From positions 1-36,170 of the forward strand of contig MKVE01000037.1 in NCBI GenBank assembly GCA_001898785.1: a DNA stretch of 36,170 bases, written 5' to 3'. Numbering within the stretch: the first letter of the stretch is position 1; the number at the start of each line of letters is the position of its first letter. The notes below the pieces were generated by a model that saw only the letters and a list, made by a program, of their open reading frames with translations, was not told where the DNA came from and did no database searches. Both the position numbers and the translations under genes were made by a program. Source of the DNA: Chryseobacterium sp. 36-9 (GTDB lineage: Bacteria > Bacteroidota > Bacteroidia > Flavobacteriales > Weeksellaceae). Positions 1 through 7,455 of this stretch are shown piece by piece.

Positions 1-52
1 GATTTTCCCACATTTCAACAAAATCTTCCAACACCTACAACGGAAATATTAA
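1..52 (+). CDS. Possible C-terminal end of an upstream gene (partial)
   Basis: One of the three forward frames entering the window reads 16 residues (ending HLQRKY) before a TAA at 50-52. A promoter-like element and a lipoprotein reading frame follow at once. In Rhs loci the toxin-bearing end of the rhs gene normally precedes its immunity gene, so this could be the end of an Rhs toxin. The other forward frames are also open for 69-80 nt, so the choice of frame is a guess and no domain can be recognised. Confidence 0.2.
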   Translation, partial: IFPHFNKIFQHLQRKY

Positions 53-62
53 CAAAAAACTC

Positions 63-70
63 TACTTTTG
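63..70 (+). promoter_or_regulatory. Bacteroidota -7 promoter element TACTTTTG
   Basis: TACTTTTG matches the Bacteroidota -7 consensus TAnnTTTG. It lies about 30 nt upstream of the proposed start of the lipoprotein gene at 100. No TTG stands at the ideal 19-nt spacing, so the -33 half is weak. Its position supports a translation start near 100 rather than at the first ATG (247). Confidence 0.4.
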
Positions 71-99
71 AGTGTTACTAACAAGGGGAAGATTACATC

Positions 100-570
100 A
101 TTACATATATAATTTTAATTTCTACTTTACTTAATTGTGACAATGATCATAAAAAATCATCTGACGAAATCCTTTATTTAAAGAATGAAATTGTAAAAAA
201 TGGAAATCCATCGGCCTTTATAGAGCTAGCCACATATAATGAAAACATGAAAATATATGGAGAAACTCTTCCTTATTGTCTAATAATGATTAATAAGTAT
301 AATTACAAACATAGTTATAGTAAAATCGCGGAAGAAATAATTTCTATTAATAATGGAGGACACTATGATATAATGTATTTAGGAAAGCTTAATGAAGGTG
401 ATAAAAAATTTATAATGTATTATCTCAATTTAGGTTTAAAAGAAAATGATATTGAATGTATTTTTTTATGTGAAAAAATATACAGAAACGGATTTGGCTT
501 TAAAAAAAATGTGATTATTGCGGATAGTTTAAATCATATTTATGCAAGCAGAATTAAAAATAAGAGATAA
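100..570 (+). CDS. Rhs-locus Sel1/TPR-like lipoprotein, candidate immunity protein
   Basis: The frame is open from 82 to the stop at 568-570, but the first ATG is at 247. Upstream of that ATG the translation reads like a lipoprotein signal: a hydrophobic stretch ending LLNC followed by DNDHKKSSDE. I therefore place the start at a non-canonical ATT (100), about 8 nt after AGGGGAAG, giving about 156 aa; a conventional caller would give 247-570 (107 aa). The body is helical, with NGNPSAFIEL and a later YCLIMINKYNYKHSYSKIA stretch. That resembles Sel1/TPR-like proteins (pattern Y.L.MANKY.Y..AY) often found beside Bacteroidota Rhs genes. The Rhs remnant just downstream supports an immunity or orphan-immunity role, which is inference. 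The missing ATG could also mean a decaying gene. Confidence 0.6.
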   Translation: MTYIILISTLLNCDNDHKKSSDEILYLKNEIVKNGNPSAFIELATYNENMKIYGETLPYCLIMINKYNYKHSYSKIAEEIISINNGGHYDIMYLGKLNEGDKKFIMYYLNLGLKENDIECIFLCEKIYRNGFGFKKNVIIADSLNHIYASRIKNKR

Positions 571-576
571 GAGTAA

Positions 577-750
577 TGCTTCAGATGTGTTGGAAATACT
601 CTTAGAGCAAGAAACTATATGCCGGATGTTGGCAGATGGTTTGGTGCGGATCCAATGGCAGAGCTGAGTCCGGATCTATCCCCTTACCGTTATGCTTTTA
701 ACAACCCTATTTCTTTCACAGATCCGGATGGGATGTATGAGGATGATTAG
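577..750 (+). pseudogene. Rhs core C-terminal fragment (truncated)
   Basis: The frame from 577 to the TAG at 748-750 contains [20 protein letters not shown], then [19 protein letters not shown]. This is the conserved end of the Rhs/YD-repeat core (the RHS repeat-associated core domain), including the DPxG-type boundary after which a variable toxin normally begins. Here only YEDD follows before the stop, so there is no toxin tip. Similarity to the core fades upstream of about 601, and no start codon or YD repeats are present. It is best read as a displaced orphan Rhs fragment left by recombination at a polymorphic-toxin locus. Confidence 0.85.
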
Positions 751-777
751 GTAACGTTCCAAACGAGTTGGATAAAT

Positions 778-808
778 AAAAATAGTATTGAATTTCAATA
801 CTATTTTT
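778..808. terminator. Hairpin terminator after the Rhs fragment
   Basis: Inverted repeat AAAAATAGTATTGAA (778-792) and TTCAATACTATTTTT (794-808) with U-rich and A-rich flanks, so it can act in either direction. It lies 28 nt after the stop of the Rhs fragment. Confidence 0.65.
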
Positions 809-941
809 ATAGAATTAAGATTGGAAAAGGGATTTTGAAATAGCATTGTAGGTAGCCGGAACAGGAGAAATTAGAAAAACAGGCTATCTAAAATACTGAG
901 AATCATAAAAGGTGTTCCAGATGTGTTGGTGAATTATAATT

Positions 942-975
942 AGACATGGGCTACAAATCCGTGACATCGGGATTT
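942..975. repeat. Imperfect hairpin left of the tandem repeat
   Basis: AAATCCGTG and CGGGATTT form an imperfect stem at about 951-972. The same AATCCGTG word occurs in the hairpin on the right side of the tandem repeat (1241-1261), so the minisatellite is bracketed by related sequences. Confidence 0.35.
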
Positions 976-990
976 ATTACTAAAAAAACT

Positions 991-1221
991 ATCTTCGGAT
1001 AAATTAGAGTAAGCTTCCGCCAAAGTAAAATAAGCTTCTGCTAAAATAGAATAGCCTTCCGCTAAAGTATAATAAGCTTCCGCCAGAATGAAACAAGCTT
1101 CCGCCAAAGTAAAATAAACTACCGCTAAACTATAATAAGCTACTGTCGAAATGAAACAAACTACCGCCGAAATAGAATAGCCTTCCGCTAAACTAAAATA
1201 ATCTTCCGCCAAAATAGAATA
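991..1221. repeat. Tandem repeat, 11 units of 21 bp
   Basis: Eleven consecutive units of exactly 21 bp start at 991, 1012, 1033, 1054, 1075, 1096, 1117, 1138, 1159, 1180 and 1201. Typical units open with AGCTTCCGC and end with AAAATA or AATGAAACA; the first unit is the most diverged. There are no spacers, so this is a minisatellite and not a CRISPR. Because 21 is a multiple of 3, one minus-strand frame stays open as a heptapeptide repeat (AEAYFTL-like), while two plus frames hit stops in most units. Confidence 0.95.
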
Positions 1222-1240
1222 CCAAATATTTACCCAAATA

Positions 1241-1275
1241 GCGCGGATTTATAATCCGTGCTTTTTTATTTTTTA
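1241..1275 (+). terminator. Terminator-like REP hairpin, GCGCGGATT...AATCCGTGC
   Basis: GCGCGGATT (1241-1249), a short loop and AATCCGTGC (1253-1261) form a near-perfect palindrome. A T-rich run follows (1262-1275). It has the form of a rho-independent terminator, but no gene ends just upstream. The sequence also looks like the GGATT/AATCC palindromes scattered through Bacteroidota genomes, so it may be a REP-type repeat. Confidence 0.5.
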
Positions 1276-1389
1276 TAGATTTTATAACTTGATACAAATA
1301 AGAAGCATACTGAGGCACTGGAAATATAAACCACTTGCCCTCTGCTCGCAAACAAACCTGCTACAAACTTCTGGAGTTTTATTTTTTTG

Positions 1390-1397
1390 TATTTTTG
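1390..1397 (+). promoter_or_regulatory. -7 promoter element TATTTTTG for prolyl oligopeptidase
   Basis: TATTTTTG matches TAnnTTTG and ends 21 nt before the ATG at 1419. The surrounding T-rich tract makes a chance match possible, and no clear TTG sits at the ideal -33 spacing. Confidence 0.35.
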
Positions 1398-1418
1398 AAA
1401 CTATTCAAAAAGTTAAAA

Positions 1419-3539
1419 ATGAAAGTAAAATCAATCTTTGCAACAGCAGCCGTTATTTTTTATGTTGGTGCCCAAGCTCAATCTATGACCAATTCTAACT
1501 ACCCCAAAGCCTTAAAAGGAACTCAAGTTGACCAATATTTCGGAACATCAGTTGCAGATCCATACCGTGATCTGGAAAACGATTCCGAGGCGACTAAAAA
1601 ATGGGTAGACGAAGAAGTAGCGTACAGCCAGAATTATCTTTCCAAAATCCCCTTTAGAGAAACAATTAAAAACCAATTGAGAGATATCTGGAATTATGAG
1701 AAAATAGGAGCGCCGTTCAAAGAAGGTGATTATACTTATTATTATAAAAACAACGGGTTACAGGCACAATCGGTACTTTACAGGACTAATAATAAAACCA
1801 AAAACGTTGAGGTTTTCCTTGACCCCAATACTTTTTCTGATAAAGGAACGACTTCGCTTTCCAATTTGTCATTCAACAAAAAAGGCAACCTTGCCGCTTA
1901 TTCTATTTCCGAAGGTGGAAGTGACTGGAACAAGATCATCATCATCGATGCGATTACCAAAAAACAAATTGATGACACTTTGCTTGATGTGAAATTTAGT
2001 GGAATTGCCTGGAAAGGCGACGAAGGTTTCTATTATTCCAGCTATGACAAACCGAAAGAAGGAACCGTTCTTTCCGGAATGACGGATAAACACAAAGTTT
2101 ATTTCCACAAATTAGGCACAAAACAATCCGAAGACCAGTTGATATTCGGTGGTGAGAAAACGCCAAGAAGATATCTGACTGCAGATGTTTCCGAAGACCA
2201 AAGATTCCTTGTTATTTCGGCGGCTAATGCTACTAACGGAAACGAATTATATATCAAAGATCTGAAAAACGGAGGTGACTTTGTACAGATCAACAAAGGC
2301 TTTGACATCAATGCAGATATTGTGGATACGCAAGGCGATGATCTGTTCATCTTCACAGACAAAGACGCTCCGAATAAGCGTTTGGTAAAGGTCGGCATCA
2401 AAAACCCAAGCCCGGAAAACTGGAAAGATGTGATTCCTGAAACTGAAAATGTGTTAAGCATCTCTGAAGCTGGCGGTTACTTTTTCGGAAAATATATGAA
2501 AGATGCGATTAGCCTTGTAAAACAATTCGATAAAACAGGAAAATTGGTCAGAGAAATTGCATTGCCTGGAAAAGGAACAGTTTCCGGATTTGGAGGAAAA
2601 AAAGAGGATAAAGACATCTACTATTCTTTCACTAATTATATCACGCCGGGAACGATTTATAAATACAATGTAGCATCTGGAAAATCGGAAATTTATCAAA
2701 AACCAAAAGTGAAATTCAATCCGGAAGATTATGTTTCTGAGCAGGTTTTCTACACTTCAAAAGACGGAACTAAAGTGCCGATGATGATCAACTACAAAAA
2801 AGGAACTAAGTTGAACGGAAAGAATCCGACGATCCTTTATTCTTACGGCGGTTTCAACATCAGTCTTCAGCCAAGTTTCTCTGTAGTCAATGCCATCTGG
2901 ATGGAAAACGGTGGAATCTATGCCGTTCCGAATATCCGAGGTGGTGGCGAATATGGTAAAAAATGGCACGATGCAGGAACCAAACAACAAAAGAAAAACG
3001 TGTTTGATGACTTCATTGCGGCGGGCGAATACTTGCAGTCGAAAGGTTACACTTCAAAGGAATATATGGCGCTTTCTGGACGTTCCAACGGTGGACTTTT
3101 AGTGGGTGCGACAATGACGATGAGACCAGATCTTGCAAAGGTAGCTTTTCCTGGTGTTGGCGTTCTGGATATGTTGAGATATAACAAATTCACGGCTGGT
3201 GCTGGTTGGTCTTATGATTACGGCACAGCAGAAGACAGCAAAGAGATGTTCGATTATCTTAAGTCTTATTCGCCAGTTCACAATGTAAAAGCAGGGACCT
3301 GCTACCCGTCAACAATGATCATTACCAGTGATCACGATGATAGAGTAGTGCCGGCACATTCTTTCAAATTTGGTGCTGAGTTGCAGGAGAAACAAGCTTG
3401 TAACAACCCAATTTTGTTAAGAATTGAGAAAAATGCGGGTCATGGCGCTGGTCGTTCCACGGAACAAGTGATTGGTGAAAATGCTGATCTTTTGAGTTTT
3501 GCATTATTCGAAATGGGAATCAAATCCCTGAAAAAGTAA
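1419..3539 (+). CDS. Prolyl oligopeptidase (prolyl endopeptidase), family S9A
   Basis: A 706-aa serine peptidase that cuts peptides after proline. I chose the ATG at 1419 because it gives a proper signal peptide (MKVKSIFATAAVIFYVGAQA); the open frame runs 84 nt further upstream without a good signal. The N-terminal part is the seven-bladed propeller with the flanking WNYEK and GLQAQSVLYR segments. The C-terminal alpha/beta-hydrolase domain holds Ser556 in GRSNGG, Asp641 in DHDDRV and His675 in AGHGAG. These numbers equal those I recall for the periplasmic Elizabethkingia meningoseptica enzyme, and long blocks read the same (SEGGSDWNKIII, GGGEYGKKWHDAGTK). It is probably periplasmic and monocistronic, closed by the terminator at 3559. 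Confidence 0.97.
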   Translation: MKVKSIFATAAVIFYVGAQAQSMTNSNYPKALKGTQVDQYFGTSVADPYRDLENDSEATKKWVDEEVAYSQNYLSKIPFRETIKNQLRDIWNYEKIGAPFKEGDYTYYYKNNGLQAQSVLYRTNNKTKNVEVFLDPNTFSDKGTTSLSNLSFNKKGNLAAYSISEGGSDWNKIIIIDAITKKQIDDTLLDVKFSGIAWKGDEGFYYSSYDKPKEGTVLSGMTDKHKVYFHKLGTKQSEDQLIFGGEKTPRRYLTADVSEDQRFLVISAANATNGNELYIKDLKNGGDFVQINKGFDINADIVDTQGDDLFIFTDKDAPNKRLVKVGIKNPSPENWKDVIPETENVLSISEAGGYFFGKYMKDAISLVKQFDKTGKLVREIALPGKGTVSGFGGKKEDKDIYYSFTNYITPGTIYKYNVASGKSEIYQKPKVKFNPEDYVSEQVFYTSKDGTKVPMMINYKKGTKLNGKNPTILYSYGGFNISLQPSFSVVNAIWMENGGIYAVPNIRGGGEYGKKWHDAGTKQQKKNVFDDFIAAGEYLQSKGYTSKEYMALSGRSNGGLLVGATMTMRPDLAKVAFPGVGVLDMLRYNKFTAGAGWSYDYGTAEDSKEMFDYLKSYSPVHNVKAGTCYPSTMIITSDHDDRVVPAHSFKFGAELQEKQACNNPILLRIEKNAGHGAGRSTEQVIGENADLLSFALFEMGIKSLKK

Positions 3540-3558
3540 AATTGCAATTATTATGATA

Positions 3559-3588
3559 AAAATCCCGAAATTAGTTTCGGGATTTTTT
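3559..3588 (+). terminator. Rho-independent terminator after prolyl oligopeptidase
   Basis: AAAATCCCGAAA (3559-3570), loop TTAG, TTTCGGGATTTT (3575-3586) with a T tail. The stem is 12 bp and perfect, 20 nt after the stop codon. Confidence 0.9.
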
Positions 3589-3643
3589 GTTTTTGGACAA
3601 TAATTTGATACAAAACAAATCACTCATTTAAATCTTTATAACT

Positions 3644-4069
3644 ATGAAAAAATCCACCTTAATTACAGGCTTTGCAGTTGTTTTAGCATTAGTTTCCTGC
3701 AAGAAGAATGACACCAAAATGACTTCCGAGTCTTATTCCACGGAAACAACCGTTACTGATGAAAATGGTAAAGTCGATAGCGTTACAACAACTTCTATGG
3801 AAAAAGAAATTAATGGCAAAAAAATAACATCTGTTTCCTATCCTTATAAAACCAGTGACGGAAGCCGGGCCAAAGCCACTTTTAGCGATAATGGCAAATC
3901 CAAAACTATTACTATTGAAGCGAATAATATGAAATATGTTCTTGATTTTGTTAAGGCGACACCAACAGGAGAGCTATATGAAAGAAATAGCATTTCTGCA
4001 GAATCTTCCGAAGATTCGCTTCTGATTTCTCAGGGGAATAATATCATTCATTTGGGTAAAATCAAATAA
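3644..4069 (+). CDS. Small lipoprotein, possible MliC-like fold
   Basis: 141 aa. Residues 1-19 are a lipoprotein signal (hydrophobic stretch, then LVSC with Cys19 followed by KKND). A Ser/Thr-rich linker follows, and residues about 70-141 form a compact beta-rich domain (ATFSDNGKSKTITIEANNMKYVL, ending NIIHL). The strand pattern recalls membrane-bound lysozyme inhibitors of the MliC group, but the usual disulfide cysteines are absent, so this is only a suggestion. It has its own terminator and stands alone between prolyl oligopeptidase and the convergent OmdA-like gene. Confidence 0.8.
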   Translation: MKKSTLITGFAVVLALVSCKKNDTKMTSESYSTETTVTDENGKVDSVTTTSMEKEINGKKITSVSYPYKTSDGSRAKATFSDNGKSKTITIEANNMKYVLDFVKATPTGELYERNSISAESSEDSLLISQGNNIIHLGKIK

Positions 4070-4074
4070 GAAAC

Positions 4075-4107
4075 AAAAGGGGTTTAATAATTTTAAACCC
4101 CCTTTTT
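4075..4107. terminator. Bidirectional terminator between convergent genes
   Basis: AAAAGGGGTTTAA (4075-4087) pairs with TTAAACCCCCTTTT (4093-4106) with one bulged C. It serves the lipoprotein gene on the plus strand. It also overlaps the stop codon (4093-4095) of the minus-strand OmdA-like gene. Confidence 0.75.
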
Positions 4108-4566
4108 ACCTTCCAGAAGCATTTCTATCATTTTGATTTTCCTGCGTTCACGCGTTTCCTCTTTCTTAGCGTCTTCTATCCAGCGGATGTATTCTTTCCT
4201 ATGTGTGTAAGACATTTTATTATAAAATTCTTTCGCTTTTTCATTTTGATTGAGTAATTCCTGAACATCGTCGGGAACAGTAACGACTCGTTCTTCTTTG
4301 TCTTCCCAAAGCTTAACATCCACAATCTCTCCGAATGTTTTCCCCAATTCCTTTCTGATAACCTGAGTCAATCCCAGCCTATGACATCCGCCGCCCATAT
4401 TCGCCAGGCTGCTTCTGTATTCCACTTTGTCATCAAGTAAAACTTTGACTTTGACCTGTCCTTTCTTTCCAAATAATTCATTCGTATCAAAAGGAAAATT
4501 GATAAATGCAGCATTGATATCTTGGTGTTGCTGGATTTCTGCAGAAAAAATAATTGTGTGATTCAT
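4093..4566 (-). CDS. DUF1905/YdeI-OmpD-associated (OmdA-like) protein
   Basis: 157 aa, cytoplasmic, no signal. Residues about 5-95 match the DUF1905 beta-barrel type (FGKKGQVKVKVLLDDKVEYRSSL, then GGGCHRLGLTQVIRKELGK). The C-terminal part (VPDDVQELLNQNEKAKEFYNKMSYTHRKEYIRWIEDAKKEETRERRKIKMIEML) is the OmdA/YdeI helical domain found in bacteriocin-protection and OmpD-associated proteins. The biochemical role is unknown. It is divergent from the lipoprotein at 4623, with only 56 nt between the starts, so the two promoters must overlap. Confidence 0.88.
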   Translation of the reverse strand: MNHTIIFSAEIQQHQDINAAFINFPFDTNELFGKKGQVKVKVLLDDKVEYRSSLANMGGGCHRLGLTQVIRKELGKTFGEIVDVKLWEDKEERVVTVPDDVQELLNQNEKAKEFYNKMSYTHRKEYIRWIEDAKKEETRERRKIKMIEMLLEGKKGV

Positions 4567-4622
4567 ATAATAAAAAAGCTAAATCAAAATTAAAAATATT
4601 ATTTTCGCAAAAACACTTTTTT

Positions 4623-5777
4623 ATGAAAACATATTTTATTTTATTTCTCAGCTTATTCCTTTTTTCCTGTAGTTCGTCTTCTGATGATGAGGTGCAGGAA
4701 TCTGTTCCACAATTAACAACGAAAGATATCAGTCTGGATGATGACGGGCTTCTTAAAATTGGTGGTAAAATAACCAATACCGGAGGAAATCAAATTTCCA
4801 GAGTCGGAGTTATTTGGAGTACTTCCGCCAATGTTTCCTTAGAAAATTATGCAACTGAAGATAAAGAAGAACTGTTTTCTTCCAATGAGGATTTTGAATG
4901 CAGATCCAAAAAAATATTCTTGCCTAATACAACTTATTATTTCCGCGCTTTTGCCCAAAATAATAAAGGAACAGCTTTAGGAAATGTGGTTTCTTACAAG
5001 TATAGGAATGTAATAGAGACCCTGGATCCAACAGAAATTACCACAGTAAGTGCTACTCTTAATGGTAAATATTATCAGCCTTTAGGAAATCTTTCTTACG
5101 CAGGTTTCGTATATGCAACTCATTCAGAACCAACTATTTTTGATAGTAGTACTGCTTCTGCTGCTACTTTAGGAACAATGAACTTTAAAGTACAATTGAC
5201 GGGGCTTACAAGAAATACAGAATATTACATTCGGTCATATACTAAGATTGATAATAGGTATTATTACGGAGAAGAGAAGAAAATAAAAACAGCTGGCTAT
5301 TTTGGTCCGGCTGGTGGAATTGTAGCTTATGATAAAGGTGTTACTACCGATGGTTGGAGATATCTTGAGATAAATTTAAAGAGTGTTGGAAGATATTATT
5401 CTGATGTAGGAAACTCAAGTTTGCAGGCTAAGTGGAGTATCAGCCCTTACTCTTATCTTGCTGGAACTTCAGAAAAAATGGGAGAAGGTCTTAATAATAC
5501 AAATTTTATTATTAATAAAATTTCAGGAGAAAGTGCTGCGAAATTTTGTAAGCAATATTCTGTAAATGGTTTTGCAGATTGGTTTTTGCCTTCAAAAGAT
5601 GAAGCATTGGCTATATTTACTAGCTTGCAAAAAGGAGGAATGTCTCTTAATAATGGATTGACAACTTGGACATCTTCTGAAATTGATACCCAATCAGCCT
5701 ATTTAGTTTATTTTGGAGCACTATCAACAGGACAAAAATTCTGGGCTAGTGAAGCTTATCCAGTCAGAAGATATTAA
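4623..5777 (+). CDS. Surface lipoprotein with FN3-like repeats and C-terminal DUF1566 domain
   Basis: 384 aa from the ATG at 4623, chosen because it starts a lipoprotein signal (MKTYFILFLSLFLFSC, Cys16, then SSSSDDE). The open frame reaches 4554 without adding a sensible signal. Two beta-sandwich units follow, with the recurring wording of Bacteroidota FN3-like lipoproteins (GVIWSTSANV... NTTYYFRAFAQNNKGTALGN; then ATLNGKYYQ... NTEYYIRSYTK). Residues about 245-384 resemble DUF1566/Lcl: FGPAGGIVAYDKG, GWRYLEI, NGFADWFLPSKDEALAIF, TWTSSE, YPVRRY. Such proteins are displayed outside and may bind glycan or matrix; the ligand cannot be told. Confidence 0.85.
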   Translation: MKTYFILFLSLFLFSCSSSSDDEVQESVPQLTTKDISLDDDGLLKIGGKITNTGGNQISRVGVIWSTSANVSLENYATEDKEELFSSNEDFECRSKKIFLPNTTYYFRAFAQNNKGTALGNVVSYKYRNVIETLDPTEITTVSATLNGKYYQPLGNLSYAGFVYATHSEPTIFDSSTASAATLGTMNFKVQLTGLTRNTEYYIRSYTKIDNRYYYGEEKKIKTAGYFGPAGGIVAYDKGVTTDGWRYLEINLKSVGRYYSDVGNSSLQAKWSISPYSYLAGTSEKMGEGLNNTNFIINKISGESAAKFCKQYSVNGFADWFLPSKDEALAIFTSLQKGGMSLNNGLTTWTSSEIDTQSAYLVYFGALSTGQKFWASEAYPVRRY

Positions 5778-5799
5778 AATTAAAACAAATTGAACATAA

Positions 5800-5827
5800 A
5801 AAATCCCAACAGTTAAGTTGGGATTTT
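5800..5827. terminator. Bidirectional terminator
   Basis: AAAATCCCAAC (5800-5810), loop AGTTAA, GTTGGGATTTT (5817-5827). It lies between the convergent stops of the DUF1566 lipoprotein and glycyl-tRNA synthetase. Confidence 0.88.
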
Positions 5828-5849
5828 CATTATATAAAAGTATTATTTA

Positions 5850-7391
5850 TTAAATTTTAGAAAGCAAAGTCCTGAAATTCACTTTCTCATCAATAATCCT
5901 TCTCAGTTCAGAAACCGGAACTCTTTCCTGCTCCATTGTATCTCTGTATCTTAAGGTTACGGTATTGTCGTTCAAAGAATCGTGGTCAACCGTGATACAG
6001 AAAGGCGTTCCGATTGCATCCTGTCTTCTGTAACGTTTTCCGATGCTGTCTTTCTCTTCAAAAATCACATTGAAATCAAACTTCAGATCATTGAAAATCT
6101 TATCTGCAAATTCAGGTAGTCCATCCTTTTTAACTAACGGAAGAATTGCTGCTTTCACAGGCGCCAAAGCCGGCGGAAGACTCAAAACATTTCTTTCCGA
6201 ACCGTCTTCCAAAACCTCATCTTTCAGAGAGTTGGAGAAAATCGCCAGGAACAATCTGTCCAGACCAACCGAAGTTTCTACAACATAAGGCACATAATTC
6301 TCATTTCTTTCCGGGTCAAAATACTGGATTTTTCTACCGGAGAATTTCTCGTGAGCCGAAAGGTCAAAATCCGTTCTGGAGTGAATTCCTTCCAATTCTT
6401 TAAAACCAAACGGGAAATTAAACTCAATATCGGCTGCCGCGTTAGCATAATGCGCTAGTTTTTCGTGGTCGTGGAAACGGTAATTATCTTCGCCTAAACC
6501 AAGTGCCAAGTGCCAGTTAAGACGCGTTTTTTTCCATTGTTCATAGAATTCCAGCTCAGTTCCAGGCGGAACAAAATATTGCATTTCCATCTGCTCAAAT
6601 TCTCTCATCCTGAAAATAAACTGTCTCGCAACAATCTCATTTCTAAAGGCTTTACCAATCTGAGCAATCCCGAAAGGTAATTTATGTCTGGAAGTTTTCT
6701 GAACGTTAAGATAATTCACAAAAATACCCTGAGCCGTTTCCGGTCTTAAGTAAAGGTCTGTTGCAGAATCTGCAGAAGCACCCAATTTAGTCCCGAACAT
6801 CAGGTTGAATTGTCGCACTTCCGTCCAGTTTTTAGAACCAGTATCCGGGTCAGCAATTTCCAGTTCCTCGATCAAAGCTTTTACATCCGCAAGGTCTTCT
6901 TTTTCAAGAGATTTTGCCAATCTGGAAAGGATTGCCTCTCTTTTTGCTCTGTATTCCAAAACTCTAGGATTGGTTGCTACAAATTCAGCTTTGTTGAAAG
7001 CGTCACCAAAACGTTTTGCCGCTTTTTCTATTTCTTTATTTTCCTTGTCTTCGATTTTGGCGCAGTAATCTTCCACCAAAACATCCGCACGGAAACGTTT
7101 TTTAGAATCTTTGTTATCAATCAACGGGTCGTTGAACGCATCCACGTGTCCGGAAGCTTTCCAAATGGTTGGATGCATAAAAATGGCAGAATCAATCCCA
7201 ACGATATTTTCGTTCAGCTGAACCATCGCTTTCCACCAGTATTGTTTGATGTTATTTTTCAGTTCTGCGCCGTTCTGTCCGTAATCGTAGATGGCCGAAA
7301 GTCCGTCATAGATTTCGCTGGAAGGAAAAATAAAACCATATTCTTTAGCGTGGGAAACCACTTTTTTGAAAACATCTTCTTGCTTTGCCAT
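5850..7391 (-). CDS. glyS: Glycine--tRNA ligase, single-chain class II type
   Basis: 513 aa, alpha2-type glycyl-tRNA synthetase that charges tRNA-Gly in the cytoplasm. The N-terminus reads FIFPSSEIYDG, then YDYGQNGAELKNNIK and MHPTIWKASGH, typical of the single-chain enzyme and unlike the alpha/beta GlyQ-GlyS pair. Class II motif 2 is at about residues 246-270 (FRNEIVARQFIFRMREFEQMEMQYF). LRPETAQGIFVNY precedes it, and motif 3 is at about 369-385 (VETSVGLDRLFLAIF). The C-terminal anticodon-binding domain is complete, ending FRTLLSKI. TACTTTTG at 7413-7420 (minus) is a probable -7 element. Confidence 0.97.
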   Translation of the reverse strand: MAKQEDVFKKVVSHAKEYGFIFPSSEIYDGLSAIYDYGQNGAELKNNIKQYWWKAMVQLNENIVGIDSAIFMHPTIWKASGHVDAFNDPLIDNKDSKKRFRADVLVEDYCAKIEDKENKEIEKAAKRFGDAFNKAEFVATNPRVLEYRAKREAILSRLAKSLEKEDLADVKALIEELEIADPDTGSKNWTEVRQFNLMFGTKLGASADSATDLYLRPETAQGIFVNYLNVQKTSRHKLPFGIAQIGKAFRNEIVARQFIFRMREFEQMEMQYFVPPGTELEFYEQWKKTRLNWHLALGLGEDNYRFHDHEKLAHYANAAADIEFNFPFGFKELEGIHSRTDFDLSAHEKFSGRKIQYFDPERNENYVPYVVETSVGLDRLFLAIFSNSLKDEVLEDGSERNVLSLPPALAPVKAAILPLVKKDGLPEFADKIFNDLKFDFNVIFEEKDSIGKRYRRQDAIGTPFCITVDHDSLNDNTVTLRYRDTMEQERVPVSELRRIIDEKVNFRTLLSKI

Positions 7392-7412
7392 AATTTATGT
7401 TGAATTGAAGTG

Positions 7413-7420
7413 CAAAAGTA
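7413..7420 (-). promoter_or_regulatory. -7 promoter element TACTTTTG for glycyl-tRNA synthetase
   Basis: The minus strand reads TACTTTTG, matching TAnnTTTG, ending 21 nt before the start codon at 7391. No TTG was found at the ideal -33 spacing. Confidence 0.45.
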
Positions 7421-7455
7421 GGAATTTTACAGCAAATTTTTCGTATTCATTTTTA

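Larger units (their letters stand above)
751..1418. other. 668-bp intergenic region, no supported gene
   Basis: Apart from the hairpin at 778-808, the 21-bp tandem repeat (991-1221), the flanking hairpins and a promoter-like element at 1390, nothing here looks coding. The only sizeable open frame, minus strand over the repeat (940-1212), has no ATG (it begins at a TTG inside a repeat unit) and merely follows the 21-bp period. A 12-bp string CAGATGTGTTGG at 918-929 repeats the one at 582-593. Confidence 0.6.

Noticed and set aside
940-1212. 90-aa minus-strand frame over the tandem repeat
   Set aside because: It has no ATG (it starts at TTG inside a repeat unit) and is open only because the 21-bp period preserves frame.
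991-1221. CRISPR array
   Set aside because: Units are directly adjacent with no unique spacers, and there are no cas genes in the window.
1241-1275. Part of a transposase-associated REP unit with a nearby RAYT gene
   Set aside because: The hairpin fits, but no transposase reading frame was found in the window.
1335-1418. N-terminal extension of prolyl oligopeptidase
   Set aside because: It buries the signal peptide and runs through the promoter-like element; the ATG at 1419 gives the family numbering of the catalytic residues.
1289-1498. 69-aa plus-strand frame
   Set aside because: It overlaps the promoter and signal peptide of the prolyl oligopeptidase in another frame and has no gene-like features.
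6810-7403. 197-aa plus-strand frame
   Set aside because: Antisense shadow of glycyl-tRNA synthetase; the composition is that of a reversed coding strand.
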